Made by a program: the position numbers and the translations under genes. 64,000 bases of DNA. Origin: Streptomyces spongiae. Lineage in GTDB: Bacteria > Actinomycetota > Actinomycetes > Streptomycetales > Streptomycetaceae. The stretch is taken from positions 1-64,000 of the forward strand of contig NZ_VJZC01000002.1 of NCBI RefSeq assembly GCF_009377185.1. Reading direction: 5' to 3'. This document shows positions 44,018 to 52,473 of the stretch, in pieces. Every line of letters begins with the position of its first letter. Within the stretch, counting starts at the first letter, position 1. The notes beneath the pieces were generated by a model, which saw only the letters and a program-made list of their open reading frames with translations, searched no databases and had not been told where the DNA came from.

Positions 44018-45292
44018 GTGGACCTTTCCCGCAGACGTTTCCTCGAGGCCGCCGTGCTCACCGCCGCGACGGCCGGTCTGACCGCCGCGTGCGGCGGCGG
44101 CTCAGGATCGGGCAGCAAGGACAGCAAGAACCTGAAGTTCTGGTACTGGGCCGGCGGCCTGAGCGACAAGGTCGTGGCCGACGCCAAGAAGCACTTCTCC
44201 GACGCCACCCTGAAGACGTCCGTGATCGGTGGCGACTTCAAGACCAAGCTGCTCACCGGTCTGAAGTCCGCCGCGTCCGCCCCCGACATCACCGGCCTCA
44301 AGGGCGAGGACATCGCCTCCTTCCTGCCCAACGCCAACCGCTTCATCGACCTGAACACCCTCGGCGCCGACAAGCTGGCCCCGGACTACCTGTCGTGGAA
44401 GCTGAAGCAGGCCACCAGCCAGGACGGCAAGCTCATCGGCTTCCCGATCGACATCGGCCCCTGCGCGATGTTCTACCGCGAGGACCTCTTCGAGAAGGCG
44501 GGGCTGCCCACCGACCCGGCGAAGGTCTCCGCCCAGCTGTCCACCTGGGACGACTACTTCGACGCCGGCGTCGAGCTGCACAAGGCCCTGCGCAAGACCT
44601 TCCTCATCAACAACATCGGCTCGGTGTTCTCGATGATGATCGGCCAGGGCACCAAGCGGTTCATCGACGAGGACAACAAGTTCATCGGCGACCAGGACCA
44701 CATCCGTACCGCCTGGACCACCGCGGTGAAGCCCTACACCCTCAAGATCGACGCCAAGATCAACGACAACACCTGGAACGCCGCCATCGGCAACGGCACC
44801 CTTGGCACCGAGATAGGTGCCGCCTGGCACGCGCTGGACATCTCCAACGCGGCACCGGGCACCAAGGGCAAGTGGCGGGTGGCGAGCCTGCCGGGCGGGC
44901 CCTCCAACCTCGGCGGGTCCTTCCTGGCGCTGCCCGCGACCTGCGCCAACCCGGAGCTGGCGTTCAAGGTCATCACCTGGATCCTCAGCCCCGAGAACCA
45001 GGCCCGCGGCTTCACCGACGCGGCCCTGTTCCCGACCGCCCCGGCCGCGTACAAGCTGCCCGCGCTGACCGGGGGCGACGCCTTCTTCGGCGGTCAGAAG
45101 ACCATCGAGATCTTCGGCCCGGCGGCCGAGAAGATCCCCGCCGCCTACGAGGCCCCGGCCGACGCGGCGGTCTCGGCCGCCTACTTCAACCAGCTGACCG
45201 CCATCGAGGCCAAGGGCAAGGACCCTGACGACGCCTGGAAGGACGCGGTCAGCCAGGGCAAGCAGATCGCCCAGCGGCAGGGAGTGAAGTGA
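44018..45292 (+). CDS. carbohydrate ABC transporter solute-binding lipoprotein
   Basis: 424 aa from the GTG at 44018. The N-terminus LSRRRFLEAAVLTAATAGLTAACGGG is a twin-arginine lipoprotein signal with Cys25 as the anchor. The mature part is a family 1 sugar-binding protein (FWYWAGGLSDKVV, then DIGPCAMFYREDLFEKAGLPTDP and ITWILSPENQARGF). Binds the sugar outside the membrane and hands it to the two permeases that follow; no ATPase is encoded here. Confidence 0.92.
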   Translation: MDLSRRRFLEAAVLTAATAGLTAACGGGSGSGSKDSKNLKFWYWAGGLSDKVVADAKKHFSDATLKTSVIGGDFKTKLLTGLKSAASAPDITGLKGEDIASFLPNANRFIDLNTLGADKLAPDYLSWKLKQATSQDGKLIGFPIDIGPCAMFYREDLFEKAGLPTDPAKVSAQLSTWDDYFDAGVELHKALRKTFLINNIGSVFSMMIGQGTKRFIDEDNKFIGDQDHIRTAWTTAVKPYTLKIDAKINDNTWNAAIGNGTLGTEIGAAWHALDISNAAPGTKGKWRVASLPGGPSNLGGSFLALPATCANPELAFKVITWILSPENQARGFTDAALFPTAPAAYKLPALTGGDAFFGGQKTIEIFGPAAEKIPAAYEAPADAAVSAAYFNQLTAIEAKGKDPDDAWKDAVSQGKQIAQRQGVK

Positions 45293-45293
45293 C

Positions 45294-46349
45294 ATGTCGT
45301 CAAGCCCGGTAGCCGGTCCGGCTCCCACCGGTCCGTCCTCGGGACCCGCCACCGGCCCCACCGGGCAGCCGTCCCCGGGCCACCGCCGTGGCCCGGGGCG
45401 GCCCGGGCGCCGGGTCCGGCCGGTGTCGGCCGTGGCCCGGCGCGGGCCGCGGCGCGGGATCGCCCGGTACTGGCCGCAGTACCTGGCGGTCTCGCCGTAC
45501 TACCTGCTCTTCTCCGTCTTCATGCTCTTCCCGATGCTGTACACGGTGTACCTGGCGTTCCAGAAGTGGGACGGCATCGGGGACATGCAGTTCGTCGGGT
45601 TCCAGCAGTTCCGGTTCCTGTGGGACGACCCGATCTTCTGGATGTCGCTGCGCAACACCCTGGTCATCTGGGTGCTGTCGACCGTGCCGATGCTCTTCAT
45701 GGCGCTGCTGCTGGCGGTGCTGGTGAACTCCACCAAGCGCTTCACCGGCTTCTACCGGGTCGCCCTGTTCATCCCCAGCATCACCTCGCTGGTGGCGATC
45801 GCGATCTTCTTCGGCGCCGTCTTCAGCAACAACTTCGGCCTCATCAACGCCATCCTCAAGGGGCTGCATCTGTCGGCCGTGCCCTGGATGAGCAACGAGT
45901 GGACGATCAAACTGGTCATCGCGGCGCTGATGACCTGGCAGTGGACCGGCTACAACGCGATCATCTACCTGGCCGGCCTCCAGGCGATCCCCTCCGAGCT
46001 CTACGAGGCCGCCCGGATGGACGGTGCGGGCCCGGCAAGGATCCTGTTCTCGATCACGATCCCGCTGCTGCGGCCGATCATCCTGTTCACCGTGGTGATC
46101 TCCACCGTCACCGGCCTGCAGAGCTTCACCGAGCCCCAGGTGCTGTTCGGCAGCGACGCCTCCACCAACCCCAACTCCGGAGGGCCGGGCCAGGCGGGTC
46201 TGACCACGCTGCTGTACTTCTACCACCAGGCCTTCGACAACAACGACTTCGGTTACGCCGCCGCGATCGTCTGGGCCTTCTTCCTGCTGATCCTGCTCAT
46301 CGTCGTCATCAACTGGCGCCTGGTGCAGCGTAAGGAGCGACGGCCGTGA
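45294..46349 (+). CDS. carbohydrate ABC transporter permease (MalF-type)
   Basis: 351 aa. A Pro/Gly/Arg-rich cytoplasmic tail (about 1-65) precedes six membrane segments starting at YLAVSPYYLLFSVFMLFPMLYTVYL. The EAA loop is ELYEAARMDGAGPARILFSITIPLL, which contacts the ATPase. The start is 1 bp after the binding protein stop, and the stop overlaps the next permease. Length is slightly above the family norm because of the long N-terminal tail. Confidence 0.92.
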   Translation: MSSSPVAGPAPTGPSSGPATGPTGQPSPGHRRGPGRPGRRVRPVSAVARRGPRRGIARYWPQYLAVSPYYLLFSVFMLFPMLYTVYLAFQKWDGIGDMQFVGFQQFRFLWDDPIFWMSLRNTLVIWVLSTVPMLFMALLLAVLVNSTKRFTGFYRVALFIPSITSLVAIAIFFGAVFSNNFGLINAILKGLHLSAVPWMSNEWTIKLVIAALMTWQWTGYNAIIYLAGLQAIPSELYEAARMDGAGPARILFSITIPLLRPIILFTVVISTVTGLQSFTEPQVLFGSDASTNPNSGGPGQAGLTTLLYFYHQAFDNNDFGYAAAIVWAFFLLILLIVVINWRLVQRKERRP

Positions 46350-47179
46350 ACAGCCAGAACCGCAAACGCCTCAGGGGCCTGAGCGTCCACGCCGTCCTGA
46401 TGATCTGCGTCGTCATCTCGGTGTTCCCGTTCTACTGGATCGTCGTCATGGCGACCAACACCTCGCAGGACATCTACAGCTACCCGCCGAAGCTGTGGTT
46501 CGGCGGCAACCTGCTGACCAACATCCAGCACCTGTTCGACAAGATGGACTTCTTCGGGTCGCTGCTCAACACGGTGACCGTGGCGGTCTGTACGACACTG
46601 CTGGTGCTGTTCTTCGACTCGCTCGCCGCCTTCGCCTTCGCCAAGTACGAGTTCCCCGGCAAGAAGTTCCTGTTCGGGCTGCTGCTGGCGATGTACATCC
46701 TGCCGACCCAGCTGGCGATCATCCCGCAGTACGAGATCATGGTGCAGCTGGGCTGGCTGGGAACGCTCAAGGCGCTCATCGTGCCGGCCGCCGCGAACGC
46801 CTTCGGCATCTTCTGGATGCGCCAGTACACCAGCACCGGTGTCCCCGACGAACTGCTGGACGCCGCCCGGATCGAGGGCGCCGGCTTCTTCCGTCAGTAC
46901 TGGCACGTCGTGCTGCCCTGTGTCCGCCCGGCGCTGGCGTTCCTCGGCATCTACACCTTCATCGCCGCCTGGAACGACTACGTCCTGCCCCTGGTGATGC
47001 TGGTCGACCCGAGCCGCCTCACCCTCCAGGTGGCGCTGGCGCAGCTGTACGCCGGCCACTCCACCGACTACAGCATGGTGATGGCCGGGGTGCTGCTGGC
47101 GGTCATCCCGCTGGTGCTGGTGTTCACCTTCTTCGCGCGCGGGTTCATCGCCGACGCCACGAAGGGAGCCCTGCGCTGA
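46346..47179 (+). CDS. carbohydrate ABC transporter permease (MalG-type)
   Basis: 277 aa, GTG start in a GTGA overlap. Six membrane segments begin with HAVLMICVVISVFPFYWIVVMATN. EAA loop: ELLDAARIEGAGFFRQYWHVVLPCV. No ATP-binding gene follows; a convergent hydrolase gene begins 43 bp later. In Streptomyces many such importers share one ATPase (MsiK) encoded elsewhere, which fits. Confidence 0.92.
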   Translation: MNSQNRKRLRGLSVHAVLMICVVISVFPFYWIVVMATNTSQDIYSYPPKLWFGGNLLTNIQHLFDKMDFFGSLLNTVTVAVCTTLLVLFFDSLAAFAFAKYEFPGKKFLFGLLLAMYILPTQLAIIPQYEIMVQLGWLGTLKALIVPAAANAFGIFWMRQYTSTGVPDELLDAARIEGAGFFRQYWHVVLPCVRPALAFLGIYTFIAAWNDYVLPLVMLVDPSRLTLQVALAQLYAGHSTDYSMVMAGVLLAVIPLVLVFTFFARGFIADATKGALR

Positions 47180-47222
47180 CGGACTCCCTCGTGTTCCGGG
47201 CCGGTGTCGCGGGCCGCGTCCC

Positions 47223-48905
47223 TCAACGAGGAAGCAGCAAAGCCGAGTCCCCGTGGAGCGTGATGTGTACGGGGGTGAAGTCGACGGCCTCCACCCGCGA
47301 CTGACCGGTGCCGGGGTTGCTCGCGTAGCGCGGATGGGCGCCTCCGCTGATCTGCCAGCGTATGCGGTGGCCGACGGCGAACCGGTGGGCGGTGGAACTC
47401 ATCTCCACGGTGACCTCGGACGGAGCCTGGCCGGACGTCCGCACCGGGGTCAGGCCGTCGCAGACGTTGACGGAACGGCCCTGTGCGTCCACGTCGCACA
47501 GGCGGGTGAAGACGTCGGTGTGCCCGGTGTCGGTGGAGAGGGTCAGCCGCGCCGAGACCGGGCCGACGACGTCGACGGGCTCGGTCAGCGGGGGACCGGT
47601 GAACGTCAGGACGTCCGCTCGGGCCTCCAGGGTGCCGTTGTCGCGGGGCCCGGCGTCGGGGGAGAGCACTGGACCGCCGACGGAGGGAGTGGGGTCGGCC
47701 GGGTCGTAGCGGAGGGAGGCCAGGGGGCCGTGATCCGTGGGTGCCTGCTGGACGAGGTGTCCGTCCGGAGTCGGGAACCACGCGGTGGCGGCGGCCGGCG
47801 TCGGCGGCCACTCTTCGAGGTCCCGCCAGGTGTCGTCGCCGCCGACGTGTACGCGCACCGCTGTGGAGCGCAGACCGGACGGGTCGCCGCACAGGTGCGC
47901 ACGCAGCCAGGCGAGACTCTCGGTGAACACCTCGGGCCAGCCCTGCTGCATCGCGGAGGTGTGGGTCCAGGGGCCGACGAGCAGGGAGGTCTCGCATCCG
48001 GCCCGGCGCAGTCGGCCGAACTGCTCCAGGGACTGGTCGAGCAGCGCGTCGTGCCACCCGGTGGTCAGGGCGGTGGGGACGCTCAGCCCGTCGGCCGCCG
48101 CCGCCAGGGACGCGCCGTGCCAGTACGGGTCGTCGGCGTCCGGATGCGTCATCACGTCGTCCAGCCAGGGCACTTCGTCGCCGAGGGCCGACACGTGCGC
48201 CCCGCGCAGCGGCCGGGCGGTGGTGATCTCGCGCAGTCGGCGCTTCAGACGCAGGGTCGCTTTCACGAACGGGAGGAGCCCCCGGTGCTGGTACGTCATG
48301 CCCGCGGCCACAGCGAGGGCGTTGTCCAGCCGGAGCGCACCGTTCGAGTGGAACAGGGCGTAGGGATCGTGCAGACCCACCTGCACGACCATGGCCTTCA
48401 GCTCCGGTGGCGGGTCCAGGGCCAGCGCCCACTGCACGTAGGCCAGATAGCTGGTGCCGATCGTCCCCAGGGTGCCGGTGAACCAGGGCTGGTCCCGCAG
48501 CCAGGAGACCGTGGCCTGCCCGTCGTCGGCCTCGTTGCGCCACAGGTCGAACGTGCCGCCCGAGCCTCCGGTGCCGCGGCAGCTCTGCAGGACCACGTGG
48601 AAGCCCTGTTCGGCGAAGAGCACGCCGTACATCGGGGACCACGGTATGCCCCGGCCGTAGGGAGAGCGGACGAGGAGTGTGGGGAAGTCGCCCTCGGCGC
48701 GCGGGAAGTAGTGGTCCGTGACCAGCGGGCTGCCGTCGGCGCCGGGGACCGTCAGCTCCGGCTCCCACCCGACCTCGTACCGCTTGGCCGGAAGGCCGCG
48801 AAAGGTCGCCCGCAACAGTCGTGAGGACAACGGCGGTTTGCCGGCCGGCGGCGTCCAGGCCCGCCTGGACGAGGCGCCGGCGGTGTCATGGATGCGTGAT
48901 GTCAT
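47223..48905 (-). CDS. CocE/NonD-family hydrolase
   Basis: 560 aa from the ATG at 48905 (AAGGGG upstream). X-Pro dipeptidyl peptidase-type alpha/beta hydrolase: catalytic Ser probably in TIGTSYLAYVQW, Asp in TTGWHDALLDQSLE, His in WTHTSAMQQG. The C-terminal jelly-roll (about 350-560) is complete. The family includes cocaine esterase, acylases and peptidases, so the substrate is open. It is divergent from a TetR gene with a strong palindrome between them. Confidence 0.88.
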   Translation of the reverse strand: MTSRIHDTAGASSRRAWTPPAGKPPLSSRLLRATFRGLPAKRYEVGWEPELTVPGADGSPLVTDHYFPRAEGDFPTLLVRSPYGRGIPWSPMYGVLFAEQGFHVVLQSCRGTGGSGGTFDLWRNEADDGQATVSWLRDQPWFTGTLGTIGTSYLAYVQWALALDPPPELKAMVVQVGLHDPYALFHSNGALRLDNALAVAAGMTYQHRGLLPFVKATLRLKRRLREITTARPLRGAHVSALGDEVPWLDDVMTHPDADDPYWHGASLAAAADGLSVPTALTTGWHDALLDQSLEQFGRLRRAGCETSLLVGPWTHTSAMQQGWPEVFTESLAWLRAHLCGDPSGLRSTAVRVHVGGDDTWRDLEEWPPTPAAATAWFPTPDGHLVQQAPTDHGPLASLRYDPADPTPSVGGPVLSPDAGPRDNGTLEARADVLTFTGPPLTEPVDVVGPVSARLTLSTDTGHTDVFTRLCDVDAQGRSVNVCDGLTPVRTSGQAPSEVTVEMSSTAHRFAVGHRIRWQISGGAHPRYASNPGTGQSRVEAVDFTPVHITLHGDSALLLPR

Positions 48906-48916
48906 GGCAGCCCCTT

Positions 48917-48947
48917 CTCTATTTCCGTACGTTGTACGAGAATAGAG
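48917..48947. promoter_or_regulatory. 31-bp near-palindrome, probable TetR operator
   Basis: Outer arms CTCTATT (48917-48923) and AATAGAG (48941-48947) match perfectly, and inner arms CGTAC and GTACG match around the centre: 12 of 15 base pairs are symmetric about 48932. It lies in the 51-bp gap between the CocE and TetR starts, so a bound repressor would block both promoters. Confidence 0.75.
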
Positions 48948-48956
48948 CATGCTTGG

Positions 48957-49748
48957 ATGACACCGACAGCCGACGTCGACAAGGGCGGCAATGACGAGGG
49001 CGGCAGTGACGAGGAGAGGAACGCGAGGACCGTGACCCGTGACGGCGGGTCAGGCGCCACGGGCGTCGACCCCCAACAACTCTGGCTCGGCCCCGCCCAG
49101 CCCCGCAGAGGCCGCAGGCCCGCCTTCAGCCGCGAGGCGATCACGGAAGCGGCCGTCGCCCTGGCGGACGCGGAAGGGCTCGAAGCGGTCACCATGCGCC
49201 GGGTCGCCGAACGCGTCGGAGCGGGCGTCATGTCCCTCTACAGCTACGCACCCGACAAGGAGACGCTGCTGGAGCTGATGGTCGACCACGTCAGCGGCGA
49301 ACTGCCGACGGCCTCCGGTCTTACTGGCGATTGGCGCGCCGACCTGAGGGAGGTCGCCCACCTCCAGCGTGAGCTCATGCTGCGGCACCCGTGGCTGCCC
49401 GCCGCCCTGTCCACCCGGCGCGTTCCCGGTCCCAACACCCTTGCCTTCCTGGAGCGCGCGCTTGCCGCGTTGCGGCCGACCGGGCTTGATGGCGCGGCGA
49501 AGTTGGAGGTGTTTGCTCAGCTCACGGGGTTTGTGGCGGGGCATGTGGCGCATGAGCTGGCGCAGGCGTCGGTCGCGCGGTCGCCCTCGCGGGTGGCGGC
49601 GGAGGCGCGTTATCTGGCTGCGATGGCTGCGGATGGGCGGCATCCGGAGCTTGCGGGTGTGCTTGCGGCGCCTGGGCGGGCGCAGGACCCCGAAGCCACG
49701 TTCGCCCGTTTCTTGAATCGGCTGATCGACGGTCTGGGGTCGGACTGA
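48957..49748 (+). CDS. TetR/AcrR-family regulator
   Basis: 263 aa from the ATG at 48957; a GTG at 49032 behind a purine-rich tract is an alternative 25 codons in. HTH: FSREAITEAAVALADAEGLEAVTMRRVAERVGAGVMSLYSYAPDKETLLELMVD. The C-terminal ligand domain looks like the TetR_C_1 type. Codon use changes in the second half: from about 49490 to the stop, third positions become noticeably T- and G-rich compared with the C-rich first half. Likely represses itself and the divergent CocE gene. Confidence 0.9.
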   Translation: MTPTADVDKGGNDEGGSDEERNARTVTRDGGSGATGVDPQQLWLGPAQPRRGRRPAFSREAITEAAVALADAEGLEAVTMRRVAERVGAGVMSLYSYAPDKETLLELMVDHVSGELPTASGLTGDWRADLREVAHLQRELMLRHPWLPAALSTRRVPGPNTLAFLERALAALRPTGLDGAAKLEVFAQLTGFVAGHVAHELAQASVARSPSRVAAEARYLAAMAADGRHPELAGVLAAPGRAQDPEATFARFLNRLIDGLGSD

Positions 49749-49796
49749 TGTGGGTGGTCAGGGGTTTCGTCTGCCGGGTTGGGGGAGGTGGCTGGG

Positions 49797-49845
49797 TGCG
49801 GGTTTGTTGTGGCTTGTCGCGCAGTTCCCCGCGCCCCTAAAGGCC
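49797..49845. repeat. Streptomyces-type intergenic repeat (GCGCAGTTCCCCGCGCCCCT)
   Basis: The 126-bp gap downstream of the TetR gene carries GGTTTGTTGTGGCTTGTCGC followed directly by GCGCAGTTCCCCGCGCCCCT and TAAAGG. I recall this GCGCAGTTCCCCGCGCCCCT core as a frequent intergenic element in Streptomyces genomes. Function unknown. It supports the genus guess. Confidence 0.6.
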
Positions 49846-49874
49846 TTGGGCGCACCCGAGTCAGGAAGGTGCCC

Positions 49875-51035
49875 TCAAGGCTCGTCGAAGTAGACCCGGC
49901 GGGCATTCTCCTGGCCCGTCCATTCCGCGATGCGGAGAGCGTCCGGCAGGCTCAGCTCGTCCGTGTCCACCCGGGACTGGAGCAGGTCGGCCAAGCCCTG
50001 GCGGAAGGTCAGGGAGCCGAGGTGGTAGAACTCGGCCACTCCGTACGCGTCCGAGCTGTACAGCAGTTTGCGGAACGGGGTGACCTCCAGTGCCTCCTCC
50101 AGTACCGCCCGCGCCCGCGTCGGGCCGACGTGGTGGAGGGTGAGCCCGACGTCGAGGTACACCTGCTCGAAGACCGCCGACAGGTAGGCGGCCTGGCGCT
50201 GGTAGGGCCAGCAGTGCAGCAGCAGGACCGGGACGGTGCCGGAGGTCAGGTGCAGCCAGTCGGTCAGGTGGGTGGGGTCCACCCGGTGCATCCGGATGTC
50301 GCTGTCCCCGAAGCCGACGTGCAGTTGGAGGGGGAGCCCGACGTCGACGGCGGTCCAGAGCAGGTGGCGGACGAGTACGGGGTCGTCCAGCCGAGGAGCC
50401 GTTCCCGTAGCGCCGAGCCAGCGCGCGGCCGCCGCCGTGACGTCCGCGTCGGAGGGGCGGCCCGGGTCCAGGTCGAACCCCGTGCGGTAGGCGGCCACCG
50501 ACTTCACCGCCACGACGTGCCGCCGCGCCACGGCGTCCTGTACGGCGGTGTGGAAGGCGGTGGCGTACTCGCCCGGCTCCACGCCCTGTGCCGCCACGGC
50601 TTCGGCGACGCTCTCCAGCCGGACGACCTCGTACGCGTCGGCGGTACCGGCCGTAGCGGCGAGTTCCCAGGATGTCGTGACGTCGTCCGGCGCGTACCCG
50701 GTGTCGACGCAGAACACGTCGGTTCCCGCGGCCGTGACGAACCGCCGGTTCACCTCGCGCGAGCCCAGCTCCGCCCGCCGTGCCAGGTACTCCGCGGCGG
50801 ACGCGTGCCGCGGCAGGTCCAGAACCGGAGCGCAGTGCCGACGGATCGCCACGCCGACAGGGGTGTCGAAGGGGGAGATTCCGCTGCCGGGCCACGCGGC
50901 GCCCTCGGTGATCAGCGACGCGAACCGCTCCGGGCTCGGATCGGCGGTGACCACCCCGTGGCAGTGGTGGTCCACGAGCCGCAGCCCGGCGAGGGCCTCG
51001 TAGACCGGGCCGGGGGCGGGGGCTGAAGGAGTCAT
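49875..51035 (-). CDS. amidohydrolase (FluG N-domain-like)
   Basis: 386 aa. Metal-dependent amidohydrolase pattern: DHHCHG near the N-terminus, LQLHVGFGDSDI and LLHCWPYQRQAAYLS in the middle, and LLYSSDAYGVAEFY near the end. It starts 4 bp after the glutamine-synthetase-like gene, so the two are co-translated. The pair corresponds to the two halves of fungal FluG-type fusion proteins. Probable role: breakdown of a small amide or gamma-glutamyl compound; substrate unknown. Confidence 0.85.
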   Translation of the reverse strand: MTPSAPAPGPVYEALAGLRLVDHHCHGVVTADPSPERFASLITEGAAWPGSGISPFDTPVGVAIRRHCAPVLDLPRHASAAEYLARRAELGSREVNRRFVTAAGTDVFCVDTGYAPDDVTTSWELAATAGTADAYEVVRLESVAEAVAAQGVEPGEYATAFHTAVQDAVARRHVVAVKSVAAYRTGFDLDPGRPSDADVTAAAARWLGATGTAPRLDDPVLVRHLLWTAVDVGLPLQLHVGFGDSDIRMHRVDPTHLTDWLHLTSGTVPVLLLHCWPYQRQAAYLSAVFEQVYLDVGLTLHHVGPTRARAVLEEALEVTPFRKLLYSSDAYGVAEFYHLGSLTFRQGLADLLQSRVDTDELSLPDALRIAEWTGQENARRVYFDEP

Positions 51036-51039
51036 GGCG

Positions 51040-52443
51040 TCAGTAGGTCCACCGGTACGCCGCCGCCACGCGCTCGTCGTCCAGTCCCGCCACGGCCTCG
51101 AACTCGCCCTGACGCACGGCGATCACGGCGTCGGCCAGGACCGGCCCCAGCGCGGTGCGCAGCACCTCGTCCCGGCGGAACTCCTCGACGGACTCCGCCA
51201 GGGACGTCGGCAGGCGGTGCACTCCCCGTGCCGCCGCCTCCTCGGCGCCGAACCGCGCCGGGTCCCCGGTGATCTCCTCGGGCAGGGCCGCGGCCGACTC
51301 CAGGCCGTCGAGCCCGGCGGCGATCAGACAGCCGAGGGCGAGATAGGGGTTGGCGGCCAGGTCGACCGGCTTGACCTCCAGGTTCGCCTCCTGGTCCTGG
51401 CGGCCCGTCATCCCGGTGATGACACGCACCGCGGTCTCGCGGGTCTCGCGCCCCCAGGCTGTGAACACCCCCGCCCACTGCGAGGGTCTGAGCCGCAGAT
51501 GGCTGGCGGGGGACGGGGCGGTGACCGCCGTCAGTGCCGGGAGGTGCGCGAGGACGCCGGCCGCGAACGACTCGGCCTCGGCGGTCATGCCGTACCGCCG
51601 ATCGCCTCCCGCATGGAGGTTCGACCCGTCACGCCACGCGGAGAGGTGGACGTGCCCGCCGTTGCCGACGCTCCCGGCGAGGACGGCCGGCGAGAACGAC
51701 GCCCTGAGTCCGTGGCGTCGCGACACCGCGCGGATGGTCTGCCGCACCAGCACGCTGCGGTCCGCGGCGGCCACCGGGTCCAGCGCGCCCACGGAGATCT
51801 CGAACTGGCCGGTCGCGTACTCGGGGTGGATCTGGTCGACGTCGACGCCCTGCTCCGCGAACGCCGTCAGCAACTCCAGGGTGTAGTCGCTCAGTTCGAC
51901 CTGCCGGGTGGCGCTGTAGGCCGGGCCCGTGGTGCCGGGGACGAAGGTGTCGCCGGGTGCCGTGGCCTGCCCGACGGCCCACTCGACCTCGAAAGCGGCT
52001 TTGAACTCGATGCCGTGGCGCTGGGCCGCGTCCGTGACGATCCGGCGCAGGAAGGTGCGGCTGCACCCCGGGTGCCGCGCTCCCTCCTGGGTGATCCGGT
52101 CGACCGGGGCCCAGGCCCAGCCGGGCTGGGCCGACAGGGCCACGACCTGGTCGAGGTCGGGGTAGAGGCGCAGGTCGCCGTCCGGTGAGCCGAGCACGTC
52201 GGTCGAGACGATGGAGTCGTTCGCGAGAAAGGTGTCGAACACCGGCGACATCCCGACACCCCAGGCAGACGCCGAGGCGAGCCGGGACACCGGGATGGTC
52301 TTCACCCGGCAGATGCCCGCCGTGTCGACGTAGGCGAGGACGACACCGTGCACGCCTTTCGTGGACAGGTCCTTGGCCTGTGCCCTGGCCCGCCCGACAT
52401 CTCTCGGACGGCCGCCGGGGACGGGATCGGCCAGGGTCGTCAT
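51040..52443 (-). CDS. glutamine synthetase family ligase
   Basis: 467 aa. A beta-grasp N-domain (VVLAYVDTAGICRVKTIPVSRL) precedes the catalytic barrel, with FEVEWAVG, IHPEYATGQFEIS, NGGHVHLSAW, the ATP-site region HLRLRPSQWAGVFTAWGRETRE, and NLEVKPVDLAANPYLALG. It lacks the adenylylation-loop sequence of true GlnA and is closer to gamma-glutamyl-amine ligases of Streptomyces amine catabolism. With the amidohydrolase it probably assimilates an amine or amide nitrogen source. Confidence 0.85.
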   Translation of the reverse strand: MTTLADPVPGGRPRDVGRARAQAKDLSTKGVHGVVLAYVDTAGICRVKTIPVSRLASASAWGVGMSPVFDTFLANDSIVSTDVLGSPDGDLRLYPDLDQVVALSAQPGWAWAPVDRITQEGARHPGCSRTFLRRIVTDAAQRHGIEFKAAFEVEWAVGQATAPGDTFVPGTTGPAYSATRQVELSDYTLELLTAFAEQGVDVDQIHPEYATGQFEISVGALDPVAAADRSVLVRQTIRAVSRRHGLRASFSPAVLAGSVGNGGHVHLSAWRDGSNLHAGGDRRYGMTAEAESFAAGVLAHLPALTAVTAPSPASHLRLRPSQWAGVFTAWGRETRETAVRVITGMTGRQDQEANLEVKPVDLAANPYLALGCLIAAGLDGLESAAALPEEITGDPARFGAEEAAARGVHRLPTSLAESVEEFRRDEVLRTALGPVLADAVIAVRQGEFEAVAGLDDERVAAAYRWTY

Positions 52444-52473
52444 ACGTCCTCCTCGCGTGCGCGCTGCTCGGGC

